Shown here one piece after another: positions 10,471 through 24,201 of a DNA stretch of 64,000 nt. The translations under genes were made by a program, and so were the position numbers. Source of the DNA: Symsagittifera roscoffensis (Eukaryota; Xenacoelomorpha; Acoela; Convolutidae); contig NC_087071.1 of assembly GCF_963678635.1 (NCBI RefSeq), forward strand, positions 8,281,642-8,345,641. The letters run 5' to 3'. The first letter of the stretch is position 1. Every line of letters begins with the position of its first letter. The notes under the pieces are model-generated. The model did no database searches. It worked only from the letters and a program-made list of their open reading frames with translations, and was not told the origin of the DNA.

Positions 10471-10896
10471 TTTCTCTGACGATGACACGACAGGCGAGCA
10501 TAACGAGGCACATGGATTCAAGGATGGCAAGATAGAGGAGGAGACGTGCTGCCCTTTTGGGACTCGGACTCTGAGCGGAATCGGAGCAGCTGAGAAAAGT
10601 CTCTGACTTTGATCTGTTCTCGAGCGGTCGCGGTCGCGCTCGCGGGCACGCAAGGGTCTGGGATGGCCATATCGACTACTCCAGCGATGACGCTTCTGAT
10701 GGTACTCTGCCCTGTAATTGGGCAAGCGCGGGGAGGCGCAGTCGCTGACGAGCAGCGCCGACAGGTTTCGGGACTGCTAAACTGCCAGGCAGGATTCGTG
10801 GCTGCGGTCGAGGAACCAGAACCACTGGGTCATCCCAGCCTGGGGTCGGACCCTCCTCGTAAAGATTCAAAACCTCAAAAGACTTTACTCAAATAG
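10471..10896 (+). CDS. GC-rich exon-like segment with acidic and Arg/Gly-rich stretches
   Basis: A good acceptor (TACCTTTGCTTAG) precedes 10471. The first frame reads FSDDDTTGEHNEAHGFKDGK and on to TGA at 10604-10606. A second frame beyond reads DFDLFSSGRGRARGHARVWD then GHIDYSSDDASDGTLPC. A third frame stays open from 10609 to 10896. The segment is the most GC-rich part of the window and stops abruptly where the satellite begins at ~10.9 kb. Acidic SDD-type stretches and an RG-rich stretch suggest a disordered nuclear protein, but the frame changes mean it is either spliced in a way I could not resolve or decayed. No function assigned. Confidence 0.25.
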
Positions 10897-13800
10897 TTCA
10901 TGACTAGTTGTTTAGGAAAAGGTTTGTTAGTGCAAATGCCGCCGTTAGAGTAGTGTTTTAATAGTACCGCATATACGGACTAGGCTTAGATAAGCTAGAT
11001 ATCCTTTCCTTCCTCTGCAAATCGCATAAACCTCCCATCATCACTCATTACCCACAGAGTGAGATAGAGTGCCGACCCCTACTTATCAGTAAGTTTCGAA
11101 ATCTCAAATCTCAAACTATTTTACAAAATGAAGTTATCACTAGTTTAACAGAAAACTGCTTTTTAGTGCAATTGCCCTCGTTAGAGTACAGAGCCGCTTA
11201 TACGGACTAAGCTTGGACAGTCTAGACATCCTTTCATAAATCCTCTGCGAATCGCAGAAAGCAGTTATTATCACTCCCCACCCACACAGTCAGATAGTAT
11301 TCCAACCCTCACTTATCATTAAGCTTCAAAATCACAAGTCTCAAAATTTTTTACTGAAATACTTTTTGACTTGTTTATTAGAAAAGAGATTTTTGTGCAA
11401 ACACCGCCGTCAGAGTATAGTGCAGTCTATACAGACTAAGCTTAGGCAGGCTAGATATCTTTTCATGGATTCTCTGCGATTCGCAGAAAACACTCGTCAT
11501 CACTCATCACCAACACAGTCAGATATTATTCAACCCTCACTTATCAGTAAGCTTCAAAATCACAATTCTCAAAATAATTTACTGAAATAGTTTATCTTTA
11601 GTTTATTAGAAAACCGATTTCTTAGTGCAAACACCGCCGTCAGAGTATAGTGCCGCCTATCCGGACTAAGCTTAGACAGGCTTGATTCCCTTTCATAGAT
11701 CCTCTGCAAATCCCAGAAATTACTCATCATCATTCATAACCCACACAGTCAAATAGTATGCTAGCCTTTTTTTATCAGTAAGTTTCAAAATCTCAAATCT
11801 CAAATTAGTTTACTAACTTAGTTTATCACTAGTTTAAAAGAAAACATTTTTTTAGTGCAAATGCCCTCGTCAGAGTACAGTGCCGCTTATACGGACTAAG
11901 CTTAGACAGGCTAGATAGACTTCCATTCCTCTGCGAATCGCAAAATCACTCATCATTACTCATTATCCACACAGTCGGATAACACGATAGACCTCACTTA
12001 TCATTAGGTTTCAATATCTCAAATCTCAAACTATTTTACTTAACTAGTTTATCATTAGTTTAAAAGAAAACTGTTTTTAGTGCAGTGCTCGTCAGAGTAC
12101 AGTGCCGCCTATACGGACTAAGCTTAGAAAAGCTAGATAGCCTTCCAGTCCTCTGCGAGTCGTAAAATCACTCACCATCACTCATTATCCACACAGTCGG
12201 ATAATATGCTAGCCCTCACTTATCAGTATGTTTCAAAAGCTCAAATCTCAAATTATTTTACTATAATAGTTTACCACTAGTTTATTAGAAAACTGATTTT
12301 TTAGGGCAAATACCGCCGTCAGAGTATAGTGCCGCCTATACGGACTAATCTTAGTCAGGCTAGATATCCTTTCATGGAACCTCTGCGAATCGCAGAAAGC
12401 AGTCATCATCACTCAGTACCCAAACAGTCAGATAGAATTTCAACCCTTACTTATCAGTAGGTTTCGAAAAATCAAATCTCAAACTAATTTATTAAAATAC
12501 TTTATCACTCGTTTAACAGAAGACTGCTTTTAGTGCAATTGCCCTCGTCAGAGTACAGTGCCGCTTATACGGACTAAACTTAGACAGGCTAGATAGACTT
12601 CCATTCCTCTGCGAATCGAAAAAGACCTCATCATCACTCAATATCCACACAGTCGGATAACACGATAGACCTCACTTATCAGTAAATTTCAAAACCTCAA
12701 ATCTCAAAAAATTTTACTAAATTTGTTTATCACTAGTTTATTGATAAACTAATTTTTTAGTGCAAACACCGCCGTCAGAGCATTTTGTCGTCTATACGGA
12801 CTAAGCTTAGACAGGCTAGATATCCTTTCATAGAATCTCTGCGATTCACAGAAAACACTCGTCATCACTCATCAACCTCACACTTAGATAGTATGCCAAC
12901 CCTTACTTTTCAGTAAAATTCGAAATCTCAAATCTCAAATTATTTTACTAAATTAGTTTATCAATAGTTTAAAAGATCGCAGTGCCGCCTATACGGACTA
13001 AGCTTAAACTGGCTTGATTCCTTTTCATAGATCTTCTGCGAATCGCAGAAAACACTCATCATTACTGATCACCCACACACAGTCAGGTAGTATGCTAGCC
13101 CATTATTTATCAGTAAGTTTCAAAATCTCAAATCTCAAATTATTTTACTATAATAATTTATCACTAGTTTATTAGAAAAGTGAGTTTTAACGCATAAATC
13201 GCCGTCAGAGTATAGTGCCGCCTATACGGACTAATCTTAGACTGGCTTGATTGCCTTTCAAAGATCCTTTGCGAATCGCAGAGAACACTCATCATCACTC
13301 ATCAACCACACACTTAGATAGTACGCCAACCCTTACTTTTCAGTAAAATTCGAAATCTCAAATCTTAATTTATTTTAATAAATTAGTTTATCACTAGTTT
13401 AAAATAAAACTGCTTTTTAGTTCAAAATTGCCGCCGTCAGATCGTAGTGCCGCCTATACAGACTTAGCTTATACTGGCTTGATTCCTTTTCATAGATCCT
13501 CTGCGAATCGGAAAAAGCACTCATCATCACTAATCACCCACACAGTCAGATAGTATGCCAAGCCCATTATTTATCAGTAAGTTTCAAAATCTCAAATCTC
13601 AAAACATTTTACTATAATAATTTATCACTAGTTTATTAGAAAAGTGAGTTTTAACGCATAAACCGCCGTCAGAGTATAGTGCCGCCTATACGGACTAATC
13701 TTAGACTGGCTTGATTGCCTTTCAAAGATCCTTTGCGAATCGCAGAGAACACTCGTCATCACTCATCAACCACACACTTAGATAGTACGCCAACCCTTAC

Positions 13801-16800
13801 TTTTCAGTAAAATTCGAAATCTCAAATCTTAATTTATTTTAATAAATTAGTTTATCACTAGTTTAAAAGAAAACTGCTTTTTAGTTCAAAATTGCCGCCG
13901 TCAGATCGCAGTGCCGCCTATACGGACTGAACTTAAACTGGCTTGATTCCTTTTCATAGATCCTCTGCGAATCGCAGAGAACACTCATCATCACTCATCA
14001 ACCACACACAGTCAGGTAGTATGCTAGCCCATTATTTATCAGTAAGTTTCAAAATCTCAAATCTCAAAACATTTTACTATAATAATTTATCACTAGTTTA
14101 TTAGAAAAGTGAGTTTTAACGCATAAACCGCCGTCAGAGTATAGTGCCGCCTATACGGACTAATCTTAGACTGGCTTGATTGCCTTTCATAGATCCTTTG
14201 CGAATCGCAGAGAACACTCATCATCACTCATCAACCACACACTTAGATAGTACGCCAACCCTTACTTTTCAGTAAAATTCGAAATCTCAAATCTTAATTT
14301 ATTTTAATAAATTAGTTTATCACGAGTTTAAAAGAAAACTGCTTTTTAGTTCAAAATTGCCGCCATCAGATCGTAGTGCCGCCTATACAGACTTAGCTTA
14401 TACTGGCTTGATTCCTTTTCATAGATCCTCTGCGAATCGGAAAAAACACTCATCATCACTCATCACCCACACAGTCAGATAGTATGCCAACCCTTACTTA
14501 TCAGTAAGTTTCGGAATCTCATATCTCAAACTATTTTACTTAACTAGTTTATCACTAGTTTAAAAGAAAACTGTTTTTAGTGCAGTGCTCGTCAGAGTAC
14601 AGTGCCGCCTATACGGACTAAGCTTAGAAAGGTAGATAGCCTTCCAGTCCTCTGCGAGTCGCAAAATCACTCATAATCGCTCATTATCCACACAGTCGGA
14701 TAACACGATAGACCTCACTTATCAGTAAGTTTCAAAACCTCAAATCTCAAAATATTTTACCAAAATAGTTTATCACTAGTTTATTGATAAACTGATTTTT
14801 TAGTGCAAACACCGCCGTCAGAGCATTCTGTCGTCTATACGGACTAAGCTTAGACAGGCTAGATATCCTTTCATAGATTCTCTGCGATTCGCAGAAAACA
14901 CTCGTCATCACTCATCAACCACACACTTAGATAGCATGCCAACCCTTACTTTTCAGTAAAATTCGAAATCTCAAATCTTAAATTATTTTATTAAATTAGT
15001 TTATCACTAGTTTAAAAGAAAACTGCTTCTTAGTTCAAAATGGCCGCCGTCAGATCGTAGTGCCGCCTATACGGACTAAGCTTAAACTGGCTTGATTCCT
15101 TTTCATAGATCCTCTGCGAATCGCAGAAAACACTCATCATCACTGATCACCCACACACAGTCAGGTAGTATGCTAGCCCATTATTTATCAGTAAGTTTCA
15201 AAATCTCAAATCTCAAAACATTTAACAATAATAATTATCACTAGTTTATTAGAAAAGTGATTTTTAGTGCATAAACCGCCGTCAGAGTATAGTGCCGCCT
15301 ATACTGACTAATCTTAGACTGGCTTGATTGCCTTTCATAGATCCCTTGCGAATCGCAGAAAACACTCATCATCACTCATCAACCACACACTTAGATAGTA
15401 CGCCAACCCTTACTTTTCAGTAAAATTCAAAATCTCAAATCTTAAATTATTTTACTAAATTAGTTTATCACTAGTTTAAAAGAAAACTGCTTTTTAGTTC
15501 AAAATTGCCGCCGTCAGATCGTAGTGCCGCCTATACGGACTAAGCTTAAACTGGCTTGATTCCTTTTCATAGATCCTCTGCGAATCGCAGAAAACACTCA
15601 TCATCACTGATCACCCACACACAGTCAGGTAGTATGCTAGCCCATTATTTATCAGTAAGTTTCAAAATCTCAAATCTCAAAACATTTTACTATAATAATT
15701 TATGACTAGTTTATTAGAAAAGTGAGTTTTAACGCATAAACCGCCGTCAGAGTATAGTGCCGCCTATACGGACTAATCTTAGACTGGCTTGATTGCCTTT
15801 CATAGATCCTTTGCGAATCGCAGAGAACACTCATCATCACTCATCAACCACACACTTAGATAGTACGCCAACCCTTTTTTTTCAGTAAAATTCGAAATCT
15901 CAAATCTTAATTTATTTTAATAAATTAGTTTATCACTAGTTTAAAAGAAAACTGCTTTTTAGTTCAAAATTGCCGCCGTCAGATCGTAGTGCCGCCTACA
16001 CAGACTTAGCTTATACTGGCTTGATTCCTTTTCATAGATCCTCTGCGAATCGGAAAAAAAACACTCATCATCACTCATCACCCACACAGTCAGATAGTAT
16101 GCCAACCCTTACTTATCAGTAAGTTTCGGAATCTCATATCTCAAACTATTTTACTTAACTAGTTTATCACTAGTTTAAAAGAAAACTGTTTTTAGTGCAG
16201 TGCTCGTCAGAGTACAGTGCCGCCTATACGGACTAAGCTTAGAAAGGTAGATAGCCTTCCAGTCCTCTGCGAGTCGCAAAATCACTCATCATCACTCATT
16301 ATCCACACAGTCGGATAACACGATAGACCTCACTTATCAGTAAGTTTCAAAACCTCAAATCTCAAAATATTTTACCAAAATAGTTTATCACTAGTTTATT
16401 GATAAACTGATTTTTTAGTGCAAACACCGCCGTCAGAGCATTCTGTCGTCTATACGGACTAAGCTTAGACAGGCTAGATATCCTTTCATAGATTCTCTGC
16501 GATTCGCAGAAAACACTCGTCATCACTCATCAACCACACACTTAGATAGCATGCCAACCCTTACTTTTCAGTAAAATTCGAAATCTCAAATCTTAAATTA
16601 TTTTACTAAATTAGTTTATCACTAGTTTAAAAGAAAACTGCTTCTTAGTTCAAAATTGCCGCCGTCAGAGTATAGTGCCGCCTATACTGACTAATCTTAG
16701 ACTGGCTTGATTGCCTTTCATAGATCCCTTGCAAATCGCAGAGAACACTAATTATCACTCATCAACCACACACTTAGATAGTACGCCAAGCCTTACTTTT

Positions 16801-19800
16801 CAGTAAAATTCGAAATCTCAAATCTTAATTTATTTTAATAAATTAGTTTACCACTAGTTTAAAAGAAAACTGCTTTTTAGTTCAAAATTGCCGCCGTCAG
16901 ATCGTAGTGCCGCCTATACAGACTAAGCTTAAACTGGCTTGATTCCTTTTCATAGATCCTCTGCGAATCGGAAAAAAACACTCATCATCACTCATCACCC
17001 ACACAGTCAGATAGTATGCTAGCCCATTATTTATCAGTAAGTTTCAAAATCTTAATTCTCAAAATATTTTACTATAGTAATTTATCACTAGTTTATTAGA
17101 AAACTGATTTTTAGTGCAGAAACCGCCGTCAGAGTATAGTGCCGCCTATACGGACTAATCTTAGTCAGGCTAGTTATCCTTTCATAGATCCTCTGCGAAT
17201 CGCAGAATGCAAACAACCTCACTCATTATCCACACAGTCGGATAACACGATAGACCTCAGTTATCAGTAAGTTTCAAAACCTCAAATCTCAAAATATTTT
17301 ACCAAAATAGTTTATCACTAGTTTATTGATAAACTGATTTTATAGTGCAAACACCGCTGTCAGAGCATTCTGTCGTCTATACGGACTAAGCTTAGACAGG
17401 CTAGATATCCTTTCATAGATTCTCTGCGATTCGCAGAAAACACTCGTCATCACTCATCACCCACACAGTCAGATAGTATTCCATCCCTCACTTATCAGTA
17501 AGCTTCAGAATCACAACTCTCAAAATTTTTTACTAAAATAGTTTAATACTTGTTTATTAGAAAACAGTTTTTAATGCAAAAATGCAGCCGCCAGAATTTA
17601 GTGCCGCCTATCCTGACTAAGCTTAGACAGGCTCGATTGCCTTTCATAGATCCTCTGCGAATATCAGAAAACACTCATCATCATTCACCACCCACAGAGT
17701 CAGATAGTAGTCCAACCCTAACTTATCAGTAAGCTTCAAAATCACACGACTCAAATTTTTTTTACTAAAATGGTTTATGACTTGTTGATTAGAAAACCGT
17801 TATTTAGTGCAAAAATGCCGTCGTCAGAGTGCAGTGCCGAATATACGGACTAAGCTTAGACTGGCTTGATTCTCTTTCATAGGTCCTCTGCAAATCGCAG
17901 AAAACACGCATCATCATTCATCACCCACACAGTCAGATAGTATGCTAGCCCTTATTTATCAGTAAGTTTCAAAATCTCAAATCTCAAATTGTTTTACTAT
18001 AATATTTTACCACTAGTTTCTTAGAAAACTGATTTTTTAGGGCAAATACCGCCGTCAGAGTAGAGTGCCGCCTATACGGACTAATCTTAGTCAGGCTAGA
18101 TATCCTTTCATAGATCCTCTGCGAATCGCAGAAAACACTCGTCATCACTCATCAACCACACAATCAGATAGTATTCCATCCCTCACTTATCAGTAAGCTT
18201 CAGAATCACAAAACTCAAATTTTTTTACTAAAATAGTTTAATACTTGTTTATTAGAAAACAGTTTTTAGTGCAAAAATGCCGCCAGAATAGAGTGCCGCC
18301 TATCCGGACTAAGCTTAGACGAGCTCGATTGCCTTTCATAGATCCTCTGCGAATCGCAGAAACACTCATCATCACTCATCACCCACAGAGTCAGATAGTA
18401 GTCCAACCCTCACTTATCAGTAAGCTTCAAAATCACACGACTCAAATTATTTTACCAAAATGGTTTATGACTTGTTAATTAGAAAACCGTTATTTAGTGC
18501 AAAACGCCGCCGTCAGAGTGCAGTGCCGAATGTACGGACTAAGCTTAGACTGGCTTGATTCCCTTTCATAGATCCTCTGCAAATCGCAGAAAACACGCAA
18601 CATCACTCATTATCCACACAGTCGGATAATATGCTAGCCCTCACTTATCAGTAAGTTTCAAAATCTCAAATCTCAAATTGTTTTACTATAATAGTTTACC
18701 ACTAGTTTATTAGAAAACTGAGTTTTTAGGGCAAATACCGCCGTCAGAGTATAGTGCCGCCTATACGGACTAATCTTAGTCAGGCTAGATATCCTTACAT
18801 AGATCCTCTGCGAATCGCAGAAAGCAAACATCATCACTCATCACCCACACAGTCAGATAGTATGCCAACCCTTACTTGTCAGTAAATTTCGAAATCTCAT
18901 ATCTCAAACTATTTTACTTAACTAGTTTATCACTAGTTTAAAAGAAAACTGTTTTTAGTGCAGTGCTCATCAGAGTACAGTGCCGCCTATACGGACTAAG
19001 CTTAGAAAAGCTAGATAGCCTTCCAGTCCTCTGCGAGTCGCAAAATCACTCATCATCACTCATTATCCACACAGTCGAATAACACGATAGACCTCACTTA
19101 TCAGTAAGTTTCAAAACCTCAAATCTCAAAATATTTTACCAAAATAGTTTATCACTAGTTTATTGATAAACTGATTTTTTAGTGCAAACACCACCGTCAG
19201 AGTATAGTGCCGCCTATACGGACTAATCTTAGTCAGGCTAGTTATCCTTTCATAGATCCTCTGCGAATCGCAGAAAGCAAACATCATCACTCATCACCCA
19301 CACAGTCAGATAGTATGCCAACCCTTACTTGTCAGTAAGTTTCGAAATCTCATATCTCAAACTATTTTACTTAACTAGTTTATCACTAGTTTAAAAGAAA
19401 ACTGTTTTTAGTGCAGTGCTCGTCAGAGTACAGTGCCGCCTATACGGACTAAGCTTAGAAAAGCTAGATAGCCTTCCAGTCCTCTGCGAGTCGCAAAATC
19501 ACTCATCATCACTCATTATTCACACAGTCGGATAACACGATAGACCTCACTTATCAGTATGTTTCAAAACCTCAAATCTCAAAATATTTTACCAAAATAG
19601 TTTATCACTAGTTTATTGATAAACTGATTTTTTAGTGCAAACACCGCCGTCAGAGCATTCTGTCGTCTATACGGACTAAGCATAGACAGGCTAGATATCC
19701 TTTCATAGATTCTCTGCGATTCGCAGAAAACACTCGTCATCACTCATCACCCACACAGTCAGATAGTATTCCATCCCTCACTTATCAGTAAGCTTCAGAA

Positions 19801-22800
19801 TCACAAATCTCAAAAATTTTTACTAAAATAGTTTATTACTTGTTTATTAGAAAACAGTTTTTAATGCAAAAATGCAGCCGCCAGAATATAGTGCCGCCTA
19901 TCCTGACTAAGCTTAGATAGGCTCGATTGCCTTTCATAGATCCTCTGCGAATATCAGAAAACACTCATCATCATTCATCACCCACAGAGTCAGATAGTAG
20001 TCCAACCCTAACTTATCAGTAAGCTTCAAAATCACATGACTCAAATTTTTTTTTACTAAAATGGTTAATGACTTGTTGATTAGAAAACCGTTATTTAGTG
20101 CAAAAACGCCGTCGTCAGAGTGCAGTGCCGAATATACGGACTAAGCTTACACTGGCTTGATTCCCTTTCATAAGTCCTCTGCAAATCGCAGAAAGCAAAC
20201 ATCATCACTCATCACCCACACAGTCAGATAGTATGCCAACCCTTACTTGTCAGTAAGTTTCGAAATCTCATATCTCAAACTATTTTACTTAACTAGTTTA
20301 TCACTAGTTTAAAAGAAAACTGTTTTTAGTGCAGTGCTCGTCAGAGTACAGTGCCGCCTATACGGACTAAGCTTAGAAAAGCTAGATAGCCTTCCAGTCC
20401 TCTGCGAGTCGCAAAATCACTCATCATCACTCATTATCCACACAGTCGAATAACACGATAGACCTCACTTATCAGTAAGTTTCAAAACCTCAAATCTCAA
20501 AATATTTTACCAAAATAGTTTATCACTAGTTTATTGATAAACTGATTTTTTAGTGCAAACACCGCCGTCAGAGTACAGTGCCTCCTATACGGACTAATCT
20601 TAGTCAGGCTAGATATCCTTTCATAGATCCTCTGCGAATCGCAGAAAACACTCGCCATCACTCATCAACCACACAGTCAGATAGTATTCCATCCCTCACT
20701 TATCAGTAAGCTTCAAAATCACACGACTCCTATACCGCCGTCAGAGTATAGTGCCTCCTATACGGACTAATCTTAGTCAGGCTAGATATCCTTTCATAGA
20801 TCTCTGCGAATCGCAGAAAGCAGTCATCATCACTCAGTACCCAAACAGTCAGATAGAATGTCAACCCTTACTTGTCAGTAGGTTTCGAAAACTCAAATCT
20901 CAAACTAATATATTAAAATACTTTATCACTAGTTTAACAGAAAACTGCTTTTTAGTGCAATTGCTCTCGTCAGAGTACAATGCCGCTTATACGGACTAAA
21001 CTTAGACAGGCTAGATAGACTTCCATTCTTCTGCGAATCGCAAAATCACTCATCATCACTCATTATCCACACAGTCGGATAACACGATAGACCTCACTTA
21101 TCAGTAAGTTTCAAAACCTCAATTTTCAAAGTATTTTACTAAAATAGTTTATCACTAGTTTATTGATAAACTGATTTTTTAGTGCAAACACCGCCGTCAG
21201 AGCTTTCTGTCGTCTATACGGACTAAGCTTAGACAGGCTAGATATCCTTTCATAGATCCTCTGCAAATCGCAGAAAACAGGCATCATCATTCATCACCCA
21301 CACAGTCAGATAGTATGCTAGCCCTTATTTATCAGTAAGTTTCAAAATCTCAAATCTCAAAAACTTTTACCAAAGTAGTTATCACTAGTTTAGTAGAAAA
21401 CTGATTTTTTAATGCAAATGCCGCCGTCAGTCTTTAGTGCCGCCTGTACGGACTATGCTTAGACAGGCTAGATGTCTTTTCATAGATCCTCTGAGTGATG
21501 ATGAGTGTTTTCTGCGATTCGCAGAGGATCTATGAAAGGCAAAAGTTTCAAAATCTCAAATCTCAAAATCTTTCACTATAATAGTTTATCACTAGTTTAT
21601 GAGAAAACTGATTTTTAGTGCAAATACCGCCGTCAGAGTATAGTTCCGTTTTATACGGACTAAGCTTAGACAGGCTAGATATTCTTTCGTAGTTTCTCTG
21701 TGATTCGCAGAAAACACTCGTCAAAACTCATGACCCACACATTCAGATTGTATTCCAACGTTCACTTATCAGTAGGCTTCAAAATCACAATTCTCAAATT
21801 ATTTTACTAAAATTTTTATATACTTGATTATTAAAAAACTGTTTTTTAGTGCAAAAAAGCCGCCGTCAGAATAAAGTGCCGCCTATCCGGACTAAGCTTA
21901 GACAGGCTTGATTGCCTTTCATAGATCCTCTGCGAATCGCAGAAAACAGTTATCAACACTCATCAACCATAGAGTCAGATTGTATTCCAACCCTCACTTA
22001 TCAGTAAGCTTCAAAATCACAAGTCTCAAAATATTTAACTAAAATGATTTATGACTTGTTGATTAGAAAACTGTTATTTAGTGCAAAAAAGCCGCCGTCA
22101 GAGTATAGTGCCTCCTATACGGACTAAGCTTAGACTGGCTCGATTCCCTTCCATAGAGCCTCTGCAAATCGCAGAAAACAGGCATCATCATTCATCACCC
22201 ACACAGTCAGATAGTATGCTAGCCCTTATTTATCAGTAAATTTCAAAATCTCAAATCTCAAAAATTTTTACGTTAGTAGTTATCACTAGTTTAGTAGAAA
22301 ACTGATTTTTTAATGCAAATGCCGCCGTCAGACTTTAGTGCCGCCTTTACGGACTATGCTTAGACAGGCTAGATATCTTTTCATAGATCCTCTGCAAATC
22401 GCATAAACCTCCCATCATCACTCATTACCCACAGAGTGAGATAGAGTGCCGACCCCTACTTATCAGTAAGTTTCGAAATCTCAAATCTCAAATTTTTTTA
22501 CAAAATTTGTTTATCACTAATTTAAAAGAAAACTGTTTTTTAGTGCAATTGCCCTCGTCAGAGTACAGTGCACCCTTTACGGACTAAGCTTAGACAGGCT
22601 AGATAGCCTTCTTTTTCGCTGCGAACTGCAAAATCACTCATCATCACTCTTAATCCCCACAGTCGGATAATATGCGAGCCCTCACTTATCATTAAGTTTC
22701 AAAATCTCAAATCTCAAAATCTTTCACTATAATAGTTTATCACTAGTTTACGAGAAAACTGATTTTTAGTGCAAATACTGCCGTCAGAGTATAGTTCCGT

Positions 22801-23460
22801 TTTATACGGACTAAGCTTAGACAGGCTAGATATTCTTTCATAGTTTCTCTGTGATTCGCAGAGAACACTCGTCAAAACTCATGACCCACACATTCAGATT
22901 GTATTCCATCCTTCACTTATCAGTAAGCTTCAAAATCACAATTCTCAAATTATTTTACTAAAATTTTTATATACTTGATTATAAGAAAACTGTTTTTCAG
23001 TGCAAAAATGCCGCCGTCAGAATAAAGTGCCGCCTATCCGGACTAAGCTTGGACAGGCTTGATTGACTTTCATAGATCCTCTGCGAATCGCAGAAAACAG
23101 TCATCAACACTCATCAACCATAGAGTCAGATTGTATTCCAACCCTCACTTATCAGTAAGCTTCAAAATCAAAAGTCTCAAAATATTTTACTTATTGATTT
23201 ATGACTTGTTGGTTAGAAAACTGTTTTGTGCAAAAATGCCGCCGTCAGAGTATAGTGCCTCCTATACGGACTAAGCTTAGACTGGCTTGATTCGCTTTCA
23301 TAGGTGCTCTGCGAATCGCAGAAAACAATCATCATCACTCATCACCCACACAGTCAGATAGTATGCGATTCCTCACTTCTCAGTAAGTTACAAAATCTCA
23401 AATCTCAAAATAAATTACTCAAATGTTTCATGACTAGTTTATTAGAAAACTGTTTCTTTA
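10897..23460. repeat. Satellite array, ~222-231-bp monomer, about 55 units
   Basis: The array is continuous from about 10.9 to 23.46 kb. Monomers share GCCGTCAGAGTATAGTGCCG, TATACGGACTAAGCTTAGAC, the dyad TCTGCGAATCGCAGA, ACTCATCATCACTCATCACC, CAGTCAGATAGTATGCCAAC, CTTATCAGTAAGTTTCAAAA and TTTATCACTAGTTTATTAGA. Successive CAGAG marks at 11411, 11641, 11871, 12093 and 12320 give steps of 222-230 bp. Monomers fall into subtypes (for example those with AGTTTTAACGCATAAACCGC at 13.18, 13.64, 14.11 and 15.72 kb) that recur at multiples of the monomer, showing higher-order repeats. Open frames over the array differ from unit to unit and are not genes. Nothing shows transcription. Confidence 0.97.
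21494..21541 (-). repeat. Inverted satellite fragment inside the array
   Basis: After CATAGATCCTCTG the sequence switches to the complement of the satellite (AGTGATGATGAGTGTTTTCTGC ... AGGATCTATGAAAGGC) for about 48 bp, then resumes in forward orientation at AAGTTTCAAAATCTC. The two orientations share a stem of roughly 15 bp, so the spot can form a hairpin. Confidence 0.85.
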
Positions 23461-24201
23461 GTGAAAACAATCGCCCTCAGTATGCAAAGGCCCGACTCAA
23501 TCATTCAACTCAAACTGAACTTGCAAAAACAAAAAATGGTTAGCCGCTTAATGTGTGCTGACAAATTTAGTAATCGGCCATCTAAATTTCAGAATCTCAA
23601 ACAAATTTTACCAAAATACTTTTTGACTATTTTTTTATTAGAAAACAGTTTTTTTAATGCAAATTGGTGGTCACTGTTGCCGTATCAATTTTGTGCTACA
23701 TCAAGCGCCATCAGTCTGCTTCCTCTCTACGATTTTTTTCAGTAATTTTATCAGAGTCACTCAGTTATTCAGTCAATCAACATCCTTTCTCTATCTTAAA
23801 CTGTAACTTTATTATGTTTTGCTCTGTAGTGCCTTATCAGATAAAATTTACTGCTTCCAGATGTGGGACATTTCTGTTGGGCCTTGCTTTAAGTTTTCAG
23901 TGATGCTACATAGTCATTTAAATTAGTAATTTTTTAATGTTATTTATGGAATTAAAATCCCCAAGTATTTTTTTTTGATTTGAGAAAATTGGCTCTAACT
24001 GAAGCTAATTGTTTTTGCTAAGCTTCGTGTCAGGTTAATGATGCGCTCAAATGATTAAATTTTGGCTGTAACTAAACATGGGATAGATGCTTAAACTCAT
24101 AACGGGGATCAAAACGTGGTGGTCTTCTCCTTTCTTAAAAATTATAGAAACTTATATTCAATCTTCATCATTATTAACTCACTGTTGATACGTTCTTTTT
24201 T
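23461..24201 (+). repeat. Left copy of the ~1.87-kb duplicated unit, non-coding part
   Basis: This stretch (CGCCCTCAGTATGCAAAGGC onward) returns almost unchanged at about 25336-26101, an offset of ~1.87 kb. It contains one decayed satellite monomer and then AT-rich sequence ending in a pyrimidine-rich acceptor just before the Artemis-like exon. It probably includes the 5' region or first intron of the ancestral gene. Confidence 0.75.

Noticed and set aside
10600-10680. GC-rich GCGGTCGCGGTCGCGCTCGCG stretch considered as CpG-island promoter or RNA gene
   Set aside because: It reads as Arg/Gly/Ala codons in an exon-like segment and lacks any conserved RNA fold or tRNA B-box that I could see.
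17550-23903. Series of similar 60-95-codon open frames on the + strand over and beside the satellite
   Set aside because: They follow the satellite monomer, differ in length and frame between units and begin at different points. There is no codon-level constraint; they are by-products of the repeat.
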